Shown here: piece after piece, positions 5,814-13,590 of the stretch | How positions within the stretch are numbered: position 1 is the first letter of the stretch | Layout: every line of letters starts with the position of its first letter | Assembly (NCBI RefSeq): GCF_016428905.1 | Contig: NZ_JAELTQ010000045.1 | Location: 1-33,216, forward strand | Length of the DNA stretch: 33,216 bases | Reading direction: 5' to 3' | Origin: Dyella sp. ASV24 | Lineage (GTDB): Bacteria; Pseudomonadota; Gammaproteobacteria; Xanthomonadales; Rhodanobacteraceae | Made by a program: the position numbers and the translations under genes | The notes under the pieces: generated by a model | Database searches by the model: none | What the model was told of the DNA's origin: nothing | Seen by the model: the letters and a program-made list of their open reading frames with translations, nothing else

Positions 5814-5919
5814 CGAGTTCGACGCTGTCGCCTCGTCCGACACCCCCACACCATTCCCGCATACCCCAACGAGGCAATCCCCGACATTTTTGCTGTTGCG
5901 GTTTTGCTACTGTCGTGCC

Positions 5920-6013
5920 GTCACTCGCGGTGTGCCTTACCCGTTCCCTGCGAGTGACCACGGCGCTTTGTCGTGAAGCGCGGGTCGCCTGAGCTGTCAC
6001 TCAAACGACCCGC
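5920..6013. repeat. Two hairpins in the phage-remnant intergenic region
   Basis: GTCACTCGC (5920-5928) pairs with GCGAGTGAC (5950-5958), and GCGGGTCG (5980-5987) pairs with CGACCCGC (6006-6013). The gap from 5814 to 6041 has no reading frame with a ribosome binding site. Neither hairpin is followed by a T-run. Paired hairpins between small phage genes can be part of replication or packaging signals; this is only a suggestion. Confidence 0.5.
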
Positions 6014-6041
6014 TGACCATCACCAACACTAGGAGTTGATC

Positions 6042-6374
6042 ATGGCTGTCCGCGATCATACGGCACCCGCACGGCTGCCCGCTCCACCGGGTGGTACCAC
6101 GCCCGCTACTCCGCCTGAGGCCCCGCTTTCTGCGGCCTGCGAACAGGCACCTTCGCCTTATCTCTCTACGCTTGACGAGATCACGATCGCGGTGTTTACC
6201 GTGTCGAAAGTGCTCGAATGCAGCGAATGTTTCCGAAAAGGGAAGTGGTTCCGGCCCGATGGGCTGGTGACCAGGCCTTTTTCACCGCTGTTTGTGGAGG
6301 GTATGACCTTGGCGATTCGGTGTCTGGAGCAGTACGCCGAGACGCTGGGACGTAAGCCGGATGCGGGCGCGTAA
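6042..6374 (+). CDS. Phage-remnant hypothetical protein, 110 aa
   Basis: ATG 6042 is preceded by AGGAG (6031-6035) with a 6-base spacer, better than ATG 6036. Residues 1-40 are proline- and alanine-rich (APARLPAPPGGTTPATPPEA) and probably unstructured. The rest (about 45-105) is a small folded part with two cysteines (LECSECFRKGKW) followed by a helical end. I know no family. It lies after two hairpins and before a third, stronger one, and belongs by position to the phage-like block. Confidence 0.6.
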   Translation: MAVRDHTAPARLPAPPGGTTPATPPEAPLSAACEQAPSPYLSTLDEITIAVFTVSKVLECSECFRKGKWFRPDGLVTRPFSPLFVEGMTLAIRCLEQYAETLGRKPDAGA

Positions 6375-6396
6375 GCGAGTCCGATGATCGCAACCC

Positions 6397-6428
6397 GCGG
6401 CGTGCCGGTTTCCTTCCCGGTACGCCGC
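6397..6428. repeat. Strong 12-bp stem-loop after the phage-remnant gene
   Basis: GCGGCGTGCCGG (6397-6408) pairs with CCGGTACGCCGC (6417-6428) over 12 bases with a single G-T wobble and an 8-base pyrimidine loop. It begins 22 bases after the stop codon at 6374. There is no T-run on either side, so it is either a Rho-type or processed 3' end, or a structural signal of the phage. Confidence 0.55.
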
Positions 6429-6570
6429 ACCTGGCGATCGTCGTCACTCGTGTACGTTTTCACCTACACGGCCGATGGTGCGAGCTGACCCTGCGCTTCG
6501 TTGTGCCTTATCCCTCGCGTGTGGCACGGGGCGTAGGAACGTCAATCGTGATTGTGGCCCACGTCGGCGC

Positions 6571-7209
6571 TCAGTCTGCCGCTGCAAAGTGCGCCATCTG
6601 GTCCGCCAGTGCTTTGGCGAATGCCGGACGCGCGATGGCGCGCGCGACATACGCGCGGCAAGCCGGGTATTCCGTCAGGCCGTCGAACCGATCGACGAGA
6701 CGCAGCGCGTCGGACATGGCGATATCGGCGATGGAGAAACGGCTGGTCAGCCATTCCCGTGCGGCCAGTATCGTCTCCATATGCTCGAGTCGTATCTTGA
6801 GGAAGGCATCCAGTTGCTGCTTCCCTGGCGTGTCGCTGGTGTCGCCCGTGAAAAGGAAGAGTGCCCACGGCAGGCTGGCCATCTCGACGGAGTTGAGTGC
6901 TGCGAACAGCCATTCCGTGACTTCGTTGCGACCGCGCGGGTCGGCTGGCATCAGCGCCTCGCTGCGCTCCCCTAGATGAAGCAGGATCGCGCCGCTTTCA
7001 AACATGGAAAGCTCGCCATCGGTCAGCCATGGCACCTGGCCAAAAGGCTGGTGTGAAAAATGCGTGGCACTCCGCGGACGAAAGGGCGTGCTTTCCACGC
7101 GGTAGGGCAGCGCGGCCTCTTCCAGCGCCCAGCGTATGCGCAGGTCGCGCACATAGCCGCGCGGCATCTCGGGTACCCAATCGAAGGTGGTGAGGGTCAG
7201 GTCAGCCAT
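6571..7209 (-). CDS. Glutathione S-transferase family protein, 212 aa
   Basis: Length and layout fit cytosolic GSTs: a thioredoxin-like N-terminal domain (about residues 5-85, with the cis-proline segment FGQVPWLTDGELSMFESGAI) and an all-helical C-terminal domain (about 95-205, with FSIADIAMSDALRLVDRF as the N-capping box region). It would conjugate glutathione to electrophiles in the cytoplasm; the natural substrate cannot be read from sequence. ATG 7209 follows GGAAGCTCCAG on the minus strand. It is the first clearly chromosomal gene right of the phage remnant. The 288 bases before the next gene hold no recognised signal. Confidence 0.9.
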   Translation of the reverse strand: MADLTLTTFDWVPEMPRGYVRDLRIRWALEEAALPYRVESTPFRPRSATHFSHQPFGQVPWLTDGELSMFESGAILLHLGERSEALMPADPRGRNEVTEWLFAALNSVEMASLPWALFLFTGDTSDTPGKQQLDAFLKIRLEHMETILAAREWLTSRFSIADIAMSDALRLVDRFDGLTEYPACRAYVARAIARPAFAKALADQMAHFAAAD

Positions 7210-7497
7210 CTGGAGCTTCCTTCGTCAGCGCCCTTGCCAAGGGCATCAGGCGTGTACGGAAACAGTGACAAGTCACGAGGGACACGCGTTAGCTTACGGT
7301 GGTTGGGGTGAATGTGGACTTTCGAGGTAAAGCGGCCATTGCGGAGCGCGAGGCGTGTGCGAACCATCGGCACGCCCAGTCATCGCAGGTGTGCAACAGC
7401 GTGAAATGGACTTCACACGAAGGCCGTGAGCAAGGTGCGGATCGGGAGCACGGCAGTATTTCATCACGTCACAGCATGAACTCAACGGGAGGTCAGC

Positions 7498-8103
7498 GTG
7501 CATCGCATGAAATGGCAAGCATCAAGGCTCGTTCTTTCCTTGCTTATCGGGGTGGTGTCATTCGTCGGGTGGTTATCGTCGGGCGTGGCGGCTGACGCTC
7601 CCGCGAATCCAACGGCGGTCTTTATCACGCCACCGCGTGACGGTTCCCACGATTTCGATTTTCTTATCGGCGACTGGAAAGCCCATGTTCGCCGATTGCC
7701 CGATCGCCTCAACAACTCCACGGCCTGGGATGAGTATTACGGCATCTCCAATCATCACAAGCTGCTCGACACGAATGCCAACTTCGAGCAGTTCGAGGTG
7801 ACCAGCCCGGACAAGAAGCTGCATATCAAGGCGCAGACCATGCGCATGTACAACCCGGACACGCATCAATGGAGCATCTACGGCCTGGATCTGGACAAGG
7901 GCGAGCTCGATGCGCCGGTGATCGGCGAGTTCCACGGCAACCGCGGTGAGTTCTACAACCACCAGACGTGGAAGGGTCGAACGATTCTGGTGCGCTGGAT
8001 GTGGCAGAACATTTCACCCAAGGCCGCGCGGATGGAGCAGTCGTTCTCTCCCGACGGTGGCCAGCACTGGGAAGTGAATTGGATCTGCGAGTTGAGCCGT
8101 TAG
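7498..8103 (+). CDS. Secreted hypothetical protein with DUF1579-like motif, 201 aa
   Basis: GTG 7498 has GGGAGG (7487-7492) five bases upstream; ATG 7507 would be 14 bases away. Residues 1-32 form a signal peptide (basic start, LVLSLLIGVVSFVGWL core, cleavage near GVAA). The mature part starts with HDFDFLIGDWKAHVRRL, a motif typical of small lipocalin-like beta-barrel proteins of the DUF1579 kind, and repeats strand patterns to the end. Probably exported to the periplasm; ligand unknown. It converges on the acetyltransferase gene with only 12 bases between stops. Confidence 0.8.
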   Translation: MHRMKWQASRLVLSLLIGVVSFVGWLSSGVAADAPANPTAVFITPPRDGSHDFDFLIGDWKAHVRRLPDRLNNSTAWDEYYGISNHHKLLDTNANFEQFEVTSPDKKLHIKAQTMRMYNPDTHQWSIYGLDLDKGELDAPVIGEFHGNRGEFYNHQTWKGRTILVRWMWQNISPKAARMEQSFSPDGGQHWEVNWICELSR

Positions 8104-8115
8104 CGAGTGGCGCCG

Positions 8116-8925
8116 CTAGCGCAGTGCCATCTGTTCCGCATCGGCAAGCAACGCATCGAGGCGTTTCTTTGTGAAATCGACGAACGGTACGCTGGCCATG
8201 AGCTGGCAAGGTGCGGACGCGATGGTCTGGTGACGAATCAGGCCGGCTGCGTCGGCATCCGCACCGACTTGAGGAAAGAAACGCCCGTTGTCGTCGCCGA
8301 CATCGGGCACCTCCATCCATGCGCGTTTACCCGCGTTTTCACAGGGAAAGCGGCGGAGCTTGGTGCGATGGCGTGGCGTCAGTGATTCCGCGTAGTGAAG
8401 GAACGTGTTGCGGTTGTGACCTACGCCGAGCAGCAGGATATGGGCACCCAGTTCGTACATCCGCTCGAACGGTGACTGCTTGCCCAACGCATAGGCGAGG
8501 GGATGATCAGCTGTGATGGCTTCAGCGTGAGGCCCGATGGCGGCGACCGACGCCTGTGGATGAGTGCTGCGCCGATGACGCACGTCAGCAAGCACGGCAT
8601 TGGGCACCGCGCCCATCAGTGTCGGTGTGGCTCGGTGGAAAAGCGGCACCTGCGACCGGAGCGAATCGCCCGGTCGGCCACTCGATTCGCCGTCGTGAGG
8701 ATGCGGGTCGGAGATCTGCGGCGTAAACGTGGGCACCACCAGCGTTCCCGTGTCGCCCAGGCAAGCCAGCAATGCCTCCACTACGGTTCTGCCGCCGCCG
8801 GTCACGTTGCCGAAGGCGGATAGCGACGAATGCACAATGACCACGCCTCCCCGCGGAACGCCGAAGTCCTCCAATACCTGCTGCAGGAAAGCGGTATCGA
8901 CGGGCGGGTGAGCGTGGTCGCGCAT
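8116..8925 (-). CDS. Aminoglycoside 3-N-acetyltransferase family protein, AAC(3)-like, 269 aa
   Basis: Motifs of the AAC(3) family are present in order: VVIVHSSLSAFG near the N-terminus, GTLVVPTFT, the segment STHPQASVAAIGPHAEAI, and ILLLGVGHNRNTFLHYAE, which forms part of the acetyl-CoA and substrate site. The length (269) is normal. ATG 8925 was chosen; the frame extends further but that part overlaps the upstream gene in another frame. Chromosomal family members may acetylate other amines, so resistance cannot be claimed. It lies 19 bases after the AhpD-like gene and is probably co-transcribed with it. Confidence 0.88.
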   Translation of the reverse strand: MRDHAHPPVDTAFLQQVLEDFGVPRGGVVIVHSSLSAFGNVTGGGRTVVEALLACLGDTGTLVVPTFTPQISDPHPHDGESSGRPGDSLRSQVPLFHRATPTLMGAVPNAVLADVRHRRSTHPQASVAAIGPHAEAITADHPLAYALGKQSPFERMYELGAHILLLGVGHNRNTFLHYAESLTPRHRTKLRRFPCENAGKRAWMEVPDVGDDNGRFFPQVGADADAAGLIRHQTIASAPCQLMASVPFVDFTKKRLDALLADAEQMALR

Positions 8926-8944
8926 AGGCGGTGCGTTCCTGGGT

Positions 8945-9382
8945 TCAGGCGGGCATTTTGCGGAAGCCAATGGCAATGCGGTTCCAGCCGTTGATCGCCA
9001 CCACCAGCAGAGAGAGGTCGGTGAGCTCTTCGTCCGAGAAATGGGGGCGCACGGCGTCCCACACATCATCCGGCACGTGGTTCTCGCTGACCAGGGTCAG
9101 CGCTTCGGTCCAGGCCAGCGCGGCGCGTTCGCGTTCGGTGAAGAACGGTGTTTCGCGCCAGCCGGGCAGGGTGGCCAGACGGCGCGGGTTCTCGCCGGCC
9201 TTCAGGGCATCGCTTGAGTGCAGATCCATGCAATAGGCGCAGCCGTTGATCTGTGATGCGCGCAGGCGTACCAGTTCGATCAGCGGCTTCTCCAGCGCGC
9301 TCTGCGCGATGCGCTGTTCCAGACCAACCATGGCCTTGATGGCGGCGGGGTTGGCCTTGTAGTAGTCGAGGCGTTGACTCAT
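8945..9382 (-). CDS. Carboxymuconolactone decarboxylase / AhpD-like protein, 145 aa
   Basis: The CMD core is clear: INGCAYCMDLHSSDAL with C48-x2-C51 and H55, the redox-active motif of AhpD-type proteins. Flanking helices (EKPLIELVRLRASQ, RERAALAWTEALTLV, ELTDLSLLVVAINGWNRI) match the usual fold. Such proteins act as thiol peroxidase partners or stress proteins. ATG 9382 follows GGAGAAA on the minus strand. It heads an apparent two-gene unit with the acetyltransferase at 8116. Confidence 0.9.
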   Translation of the reverse strand: MSQRLDYYKANPAAIKAMVGLEQRIAQSALEKPLIELVRLRASQINGCAYCMDLHSSDALKAGENPRRLATLPGWRETPFFTERERAALAWTEALTLVSENHVPDDVWDAVRPHFSDEELTDLSLLVVAINGWNRIAIGFRKMPA

Positions 9383-9475
9383 GGGGTTTCTCCAAAGCGG
9401 TGGCGAATGGGATACGTGGTAAGGCGTCGTGTCCGATTCTGTGTTGGCGGGTGACGTTCTTTTCAAGCGGTGATC

Positions 9476-9498
9476 GTGGCGGGGAGGGAGCCCGCCAC
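9476..9498 (-). terminator. Stem-loop downstream of the SDR gene
   Basis: GTGGCGGG (9476-9483) pairs perfectly with CCCGCCAC (9491-9498) around a 7-base loop, 12 bases past the SDR stop on the minus strand. No U-tract follows, so termination efficiency is uncertain. It separates the SDR gene from the AhpD-like gene. Confidence 0.4.
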
Positions 9499-9510
9499 CA
9501 TCCCCCTGTT

Positions 9511-10260
9511 TTACAGCTGACTCATACCGCCATCGGCGATCACTTCGGTGCCGACGATAAAGGCCGACTCGCGTGCAGTGAGGTGCAGCACTGTCGCGGC
9601 GATCTCTTCCGGGTTGCCAAAACGGCCCAGCGGAACCTGTGCCTGGATCTGCGCGGCCACGGCATCCAGCGCGGCAGCATCGACGCCGAGCTTGTTGTAG
9701 ATCGGCGTGCTCACCGGGCCCGGGCTGACCACGTTCACGCGCACGCCGCGCGGCAGCAGTTCGGCGGATAGCGTGCGGGCCATGCTCACCAACGCGGCCT
9801 TGCTCGCGGCATAGATCGACGTATCAGGCATGCCGATATGTGCGTTGATGGAGCCGTTGATCACAATGGCCGCACCCTGGTTGAGCAAGGGGAGCAAGGC
9901 CTGCAACTGGAAGTACGGCCCTTTCACGTTGGTATCGAAGATCTGGTCCCACAACGCCTCGGTCGCATTTTCCAGCGAGGCGAATTTGGCGATGCCCGCG
10001 TTGACGAAGACGGCATCTAGGCGCACGCCGCGCTGGGCCAGCTCATCGGCCAGCGCTTTGGCGGCCGGCAGCGAACCCGCGTCGTTTGCCAGGGCAACGG
10101 TATGCGGGCCGATGGCGCTGGCCGCCTGCGCCAGTGCGGCCGTATCGCGACCGGTGATGACCACGCGAGCGCCTTCGGCGGCGTAGGCCTTGGCGGCTGC
10201 CAGGCCGATGCCGCTGCTGCCGCCGGTGACGAGTACGGTCTTGTCTGCAAAACGTTTCAT
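9511..10260 (-). CDS. Short-chain dehydrogenase/reductase (SDR), 249 aa
   Basis: Classical SDR features: cofactor motif TGGSSGIG at 12-19, NAG at 87-89, catalytic Ser137, Tyr150 and Lys154 (YAASK), and the PGPVSTP segment. The arginines after the first strand (TGRDT) favour NADP(H). Length is typical of 250-residue classical SDRs. The substrate is unknown. ATG 10260 has GGAG upstream on the minus strand. It is divergent from a LysR regulator 101 bases away, which most likely controls it. Confidence 0.92.
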   Translation of the reverse strand: MKRFADKTVLVTGGSSGIGLAAAKAYAAEGARVVITGRDTAALAQAASAIGPHTVALANDAGSLPAAKALADELAQRGVRLDAVFVNAGIAKFASLENATEALWDQIFDTNVKGPYFQLQALLPLLNQGAAIVINGSINAHIGMPDTSIYAASKAALVSMARTLSAELLPRGVRVNVVSPGPVSTPIYNKLGVDAAALDAVAAQIQAQVPLGRFGNPEEIAATVLHLTARESAFIVGTEVIADGGMSQL

Positions 10261-10344
10261 GGTGGTGACTCCAAAGGATGGTGGGAACGGTTGCCATCCT
10301 GCGCGTCGGCCGGGGCTTTGCCGTACGATGGAGTGAGCGCAAAC

Positions 10345-10361
10345 GTTCGAAGGTATCGAAC
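10345..10361. promoter_or_regulatory. LysR-type operator dyad
   Basis: GTTCGA-AGGTA-TCGAAC is a perfect 6-bp dyad and contains T-N11-A (T at 10347, A at 10359), the LysR box pattern. It ends one base before the regulator's ATG at 10362 and overlaps its ribosome binding site, which suits autorepression; it is also within reach of the divergent SDR promoter. Confidence 0.6.
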
Positions 10362-11279
10362 ATGTTGTCAGACGACGAATTGGCGTTGCTGCAGGCCATC
10401 CATAGCAGTGGCAGCCTTACCCGTGCGGCGGCTTTGCTGGACAAGGCGCCCTCCACCGTTTCGCATGCGGCGCGGCAGTTGGAGGCGCGTTTCGACGCCT
10501 TGCTGTTCGATCGCCGCCGCTACCGCCTTCAGCTCACGCCCGCGGGTCAATTGCTGGCGCAGGAATCCGCCCGGCTCGCCCAGGACGTTTCGCGCGTGGC
10601 ACAGCGCGTGAAACAGGTGGCCGGTGGTTGGGAAGACCGGCTGTGGGTGGTGACGGACGAGGTACTGGAATTCGAAACGTTGTTGCCCGTAATCCGCGCG
10701 TTCGACGCGCTCAAGTCCGGCGTGTTGCTGCGTATCACGCACGAGGTGCTCAACGGCACCTGGGAGGCGCTACGCGACGGCCGTGCGGATCTGGTGGTTG
10801 GCGCTACCAATGCGCCGCCCGCGATCCCCAACCTGCGCTGGGCGGAACTGGGTGTGATGGAGTGGGTATTCGCAGTGTCGCCGCGTCATCCGCTGGCCAA
10901 GATCACCGAGCCGCTGGAACAGGAACAGCTGCTGCCGTATCGCGCCGTGGTGGTGGCCGATACCGCACGGGGCCTGGATAGCCGCAGCTTCGGCATTCTC
11001 GGTGGTCAGACCACGCTGGCCGTACCGAGCATGCGCGCGAAGGTACTCGCCCAGCGCGATGGCCTGGGCGTGGGCTGGCTGCCACTCCAGCGCGTGCAGT
11101 CGCTGCTCAAGCGTGGCGAGCTGGTGGAGAAACGCATGGCGGCGCCGCGTGAACCGAATCGACTCTTTGTCGGCTGGCGTGGCGATCATCATGGCCGCGC
11201 GCTGGACTGGTGGCTGGAACAACTGCGGCAGCCACGGCTGGCCAAGAAGTTGTTGCAGGGTATCGATGCATGGGATTGA
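10362..11279 (+). CDS. LysR-family transcriptional regulator, 305 aa
   Basis: Residues 1-60 contain the winged helix-turn-helix (LLQAIHSSGSLTRAAALL, then STVSHAARQLEARFDALLFDR), followed by a linker helix and an effector domain to about 295. ATG 10362 was chosen because the HTH starts at once and GAAGG precedes it; the longer frame from 10278 would add an unlikely tail. Divergence from the SDR gene and the dyad at 10345 make that gene its likely target. The effector is unknown. Confidence 0.9.
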   Translation: MLSDDELALLQAIHSSGSLTRAAALLDKAPSTVSHAARQLEARFDALLFDRRRYRLQLTPAGQLLAQESARLAQDVSRVAQRVKQVAGGWEDRLWVVTDEVLEFETLLPVIRAFDALKSGVLLRITHEVLNGTWEALRDGRADLVVGATNAPPAIPNLRWAELGVMEWVFAVSPRHPLAKITEPLEQEQLLPYRAVVVADTARGLDSRSFGILGGQTTLAVPSMRAKVLAQRDGLGVGWLPLQRVQSLLKRGELVEKRMAAPREPNRLFVGWRGDHHGRALDWWLEQLRQPRLAKKLLQGIDAWD

Positions 11280-11286
11280 GCGTGCC

Positions 11287-11332
11287 CACATCACGGCCCC
11301 AGAAGACACACTGGGCGAAGGCCCGTGATGTG
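11287..11332 (+). terminator. Terminator-like long hairpin after the LysR gene
   Basis: CACATCACGG (11287-11296) pairs with CCGTGATGTG (11323-11332), and an inner stem CCCAG (11298-11302) with CTGGG (11311-11315) fills the loop. It begins 7 bases past the stop codon. No long T-run follows. It may separate this gene from the peroxidase-encapsulin operon. Confidence 0.5.
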
Positions 11333-11489
11333 TGGACGTTGTGTGACAGCTTGTTGACGAGCCGTTCGCGAAAATCGCCCGTCGGGTAACTCGCCAACGA
11401 ATCCTTCGTAGGGGTTGATTGTCGGCCCGCTTGGGTGCTTCATGGCGCGACGGCCAAGTATCAAAGATCAGGCCATAAAGGAGTGGATT

Positions 11490-12539
11490 GTGCCTTCCAT
11501 CGTTTCGCAACCGGTTGCAGAGAAGCTCACGCAGTCGGCCATTTTTCTCGTGGTGACGTTGTCGCCACAGCCGCAGACCGATCTGGCGGTGCGCGCGCTC
11601 TGTGCGGATATGTCGTCGCTGCTGCGCGGCATCGGCTTCCGCCATCCCACGCGACGCCTGACGTGCATCATGGGTTTTGGCTCGGAGACATGGGGTCGCC
11701 TGTTCGGGCAGCCGCGTCCCGCCGAGCTGCATCCGTTCATCGAGATCAAGGGCGAACACCACGCGCCGTCGACGCCGGGCGACTTACTCTTCCATATCCG
11801 TGCCACGCATATGGACCTGTGCTTCGAACTGGCGTCCCAGATCATGTCCCGCATCGGTGATGGTGTTACTTCCGCGGACGAAGTGCATGGCTTCAAGTAC
11901 TTCGACGAACGCGACCTGCTGGGTTTTGTCGATGGCACCGAGAACCCGGTGGATCAGGCGGCGCTGGATGCCATCCTCATCGGTGACGAAGATGCGGACT
12001 TCGCGGGTGGCAGCTATGTCATCGTGCAGAAGTACCTGCACGATCTGAGCGCGTGGAACAAGCTGCCCGTCGAGCAGCAGGAGCGCATCATCGGGCGGCA
12101 CAAGCTGTCGGATATCGAGCAGGCGGAGGATGCCAAGGCGAGCTACGCGCATAACGTGCTTACCAACATCGAAGAGAACGGCGAGCAGTTGCAGATCCTG
12201 CGCGACAACATGCCGTTCGGCGATGTCTCCAAGGGCGAGTTCGGCACCTACTTCATCGGTTACGCACGCTCGCCGTCGCGTACCGAGAAGATGCTCAACA
12301 ACATGTTCATCGGCAACCCGCCTGGCAATTACGATCGCCTGCTGGACTTCAGCAAGGCGGTGACGGGATCGCTGTTTTTCGTTCCGACCGCCAGTTTCCT
12401 CGATGATGTGGATCCGGAAGGCGCGCCGTCGCCGGCCGCAGCGGTCGAGGACGCCTCCCCTGCAGCGAACGCGTCCGCGCCTTCGCCTGACGGTTCGCTC
12501 GGTATTGGTTCGCTCAAAGGAGAGCCTGCACATGAATAA
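11490..12539 (+). CDS. DyP-type heme peroxidase with encapsulin cargo-loading peptide, 349 aa
   Basis: The DyP family signature GFVDGTENP holds the distal Asp148; His221 (SYAHNVL) is the expected proximal heme ligand, and Arg238 and Asn240 (ILRDNMPFG) match the distal Arg/Asn of B-type DyPs. Asp-to-His spacing (73) equals that in Rhodococcus DypB as I remember it. After residue 305 a flexible Ala/Pro/Ser linker leads to SLGIGSLKG (336-344), the cargo-loading peptide that docks in encapsulin shells. Start is GTG 11490 with AAGGAG (11478-11483) six bases before; the longer frame from 11415 adds an unrelated N-terminus. It oxidises substrates with hydrogen peroxide and is packaged in the shell encoded next. 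Confidence 0.93.
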   Translation: MPSIVSQPVAEKLTQSAIFLVVTLSPQPQTDLAVRALCADMSSLLRGIGFRHPTRRLTCIMGFGSETWGRLFGQPRPAELHPFIEIKGEHHAPSTPGDLLFHIRATHMDLCFELASQIMSRIGDGVTSADEVHGFKYFDERDLLGFVDGTENPVDQAALDAILIGDEDADFAGGSYVIVQKYLHDLSAWNKLPVEQQERIIGRHKLSDIEQAEDAKASYAHNVLTNIEENGEQLQILRDNMPFGDVSKGEFGTYFIGYARSPSRTEKMLNNMFIGNPPGNYDRLLDFSKAVTGSLFFVPTASFLDDVDPEGAPSPAAAVEDASPAANASAPSPDGSLGIGSLKGEPAHE

Positions 12540-13338
12540 TCTTCACCGGAAGCTTGCTCCCATCTCCACCGGGGCGTGGGAACAGATCGAGCAGGAAGCG
12601 GCACGCACCCTGAAGCGCCATCTGGCCGCGCGTCGCGTGGTGGATGTGTTGGGTCCCAAGGGCACGGAGTTCTCGTCGGTGGGCACCGGGCATCAAGAGA
12701 AAATCAAGTCGCCGGACGGTGGCATCGAAGCGCATCTGCGCGAAGTGAAGCCGGTGGTGGAACTGCGTGTGCCGTTCGAGCTGTCGCGCAAGGCGCTGGA
12801 CTCGGTGGAGCGCGGTGCGAATGATCCCGATCTGCAGCCGCTCAAGGACGCCGCGCGCAAAATCGCGTTTGCCGAAGATCGCGCCGTGTTCGAGGGTTAT
12901 GAGCAGGCCCACATCGAAGGTATCCGCAAGGGCAGCAGCAATAAGGCCATTGCATTACCGAAGGACGTCACCGGCTATCCGGCCGTGGTCGCACAGGCGG
13001 TAAGCCAGCTGCGCGAGGCGGGCGTCAATGGGCCGTACACGCTGTTGCTGGGCGAGCAGTCGTATACCGCAGTGAGTGCAGCGACCCAGCACGGTTATCC
13101 GGTGGCGCGCGATATGCGCAATCTGGTGGATGGCGACATCATCTGGGCGCCGGCCATCAGTGGTGGTGTGGTGCTGAGCACGCGTGGTGGTGATTTCGAG
13201 CTCCACCTGGGGCAGGACATCTCCATCGGCTACCTCAGCCACAACGAAAACACGGTGCAGCTCTATCTGCAGGTGTCGTTCACCTTCCTGCAGCTGACGG
13301 CTGAGGCTGCGGTGATGTTGTCCCCAAGCAGCAAGTAA
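12532..13338 (+). CDS. Encapsulin shell protein (linocin M18 family), 268 aa
   Basis: The sequence follows the Brevibacterium-type encapsulin throughout: MNNLHRKLAPISTGAWEQIE at the start, RRVVDVLGPKG, AEDRAVFEGY, VNGPYTLLLG, IIWAPAISGGVVLSTRGGDF and ELHLGQDISIGYLSHN. The size fits T=1 shells of 60 subunits. ATG 12532 overlaps the DyP stop (ATGAATAA). Its ribosome binding site AAAGGAGA (about 12516-12523) is embedded in the codons of the DyP cargo peptide. Translational coupling ties cargo and shell output. The shell would confine the peroxidase in the cytoplasm, for oxidative stress protection. Confidence 0.95.
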   Translation: MNNLHRKLAPISTGAWEQIEQEAARTLKRHLAARRVVDVLGPKGTEFSSVGTGHQEKIKSPDGGIEAHLREVKPVVELRVPFELSRKALDSVERGANDPDLQPLKDAARKIAFAEDRAVFEGYEQAHIEGIRKGSSNKAIALPKDVTGYPAVVAQAVSQLREAGVNGPYTLLLGEQSYTAVSAATQHGYPVARDMRNLVDGDIIWAPAISGGVVLSTRGGDFELHLGQDISIGYLSHNENTVQLYLQVSFTFLQLTAEAAVMLSPSSK

Positions 13339-13370
13339 GACCTAGCGCAGGTTGTCGAGGAGGGCTCTGT

Positions 13371-13568
13371 ATGGATGAGTTCGATCTCTACATCAACCCG
13401 AAGAAGCCGACGCTCGGACTCTACGTCAGGAAGGGTGCCGGGCTTCCCGATCTGGCGGATGCCAGCCAATGGCAGCTCGAAGGCCATGTATGGGCCAACG
13501 AGCTGCCGTCGGCGATCCTTCAGGGTCTGGAAGCCAACGGGCATGCCTTTCAGGAACTGGGCGGCTGA
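13371..13568 (+). CDS. Small unknown protein in the encapsulin operon, 65 aa
   Basis: ATG 13371 follows GAGGAGGG at good distance, 32 bases after the encapsulin stop. The protein (MDEFDLYINPKKPTLGLYVR, LPDLADASQWQLEG, ELPSAILQGLEANGHAFQEL) is acidic, without cysteine or signal peptide, and looks like a small alpha/beta fold. I recognise no family. Same strand and short spacing suggest co-transcription with DyP and encapsulin. It lacks a cargo-loading peptide, so it would not be a standard cargo; it could be an assembly or regulatory accessory. Confidence 0.75.
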   Translation: MDEFDLYINPKKPTLGLYVRKGAGLPDLADASQWQLEGHVWANELPSAILQGLEANGHAFQELGG

Positions 13569-13590
13569 CTCCGAGGGCGAGGACAAGGCG

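Larger units (their letters stand above)
4947..6430. mobile_element. Small phage remnant, possibly inovirus-like
   Basis: Directly right of the tRNA fragment lie a phage-type repressor, a divergent operator region, three tiny rightward genes joined by ATGA overlaps, one further small gene, and strong hairpins in every gap. This compact order is phage-like. No coat, replication-initiator, zot-like or assembly gene is present, so it is a remnant or one end of a deleted element. The right edge is set loosely before the glutathione S-transferase gene; no second tRNA-derived repeat was found between 6374 and 6571. Confidence 0.5.

Noticed and set aside
8926-9069. N-terminal extension of the AAC(3)-like protein by 48 residues
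   Set aside because: The extension overlaps the AhpD-like gene and has no similarity to the family; ATG 8925 gives normal length.
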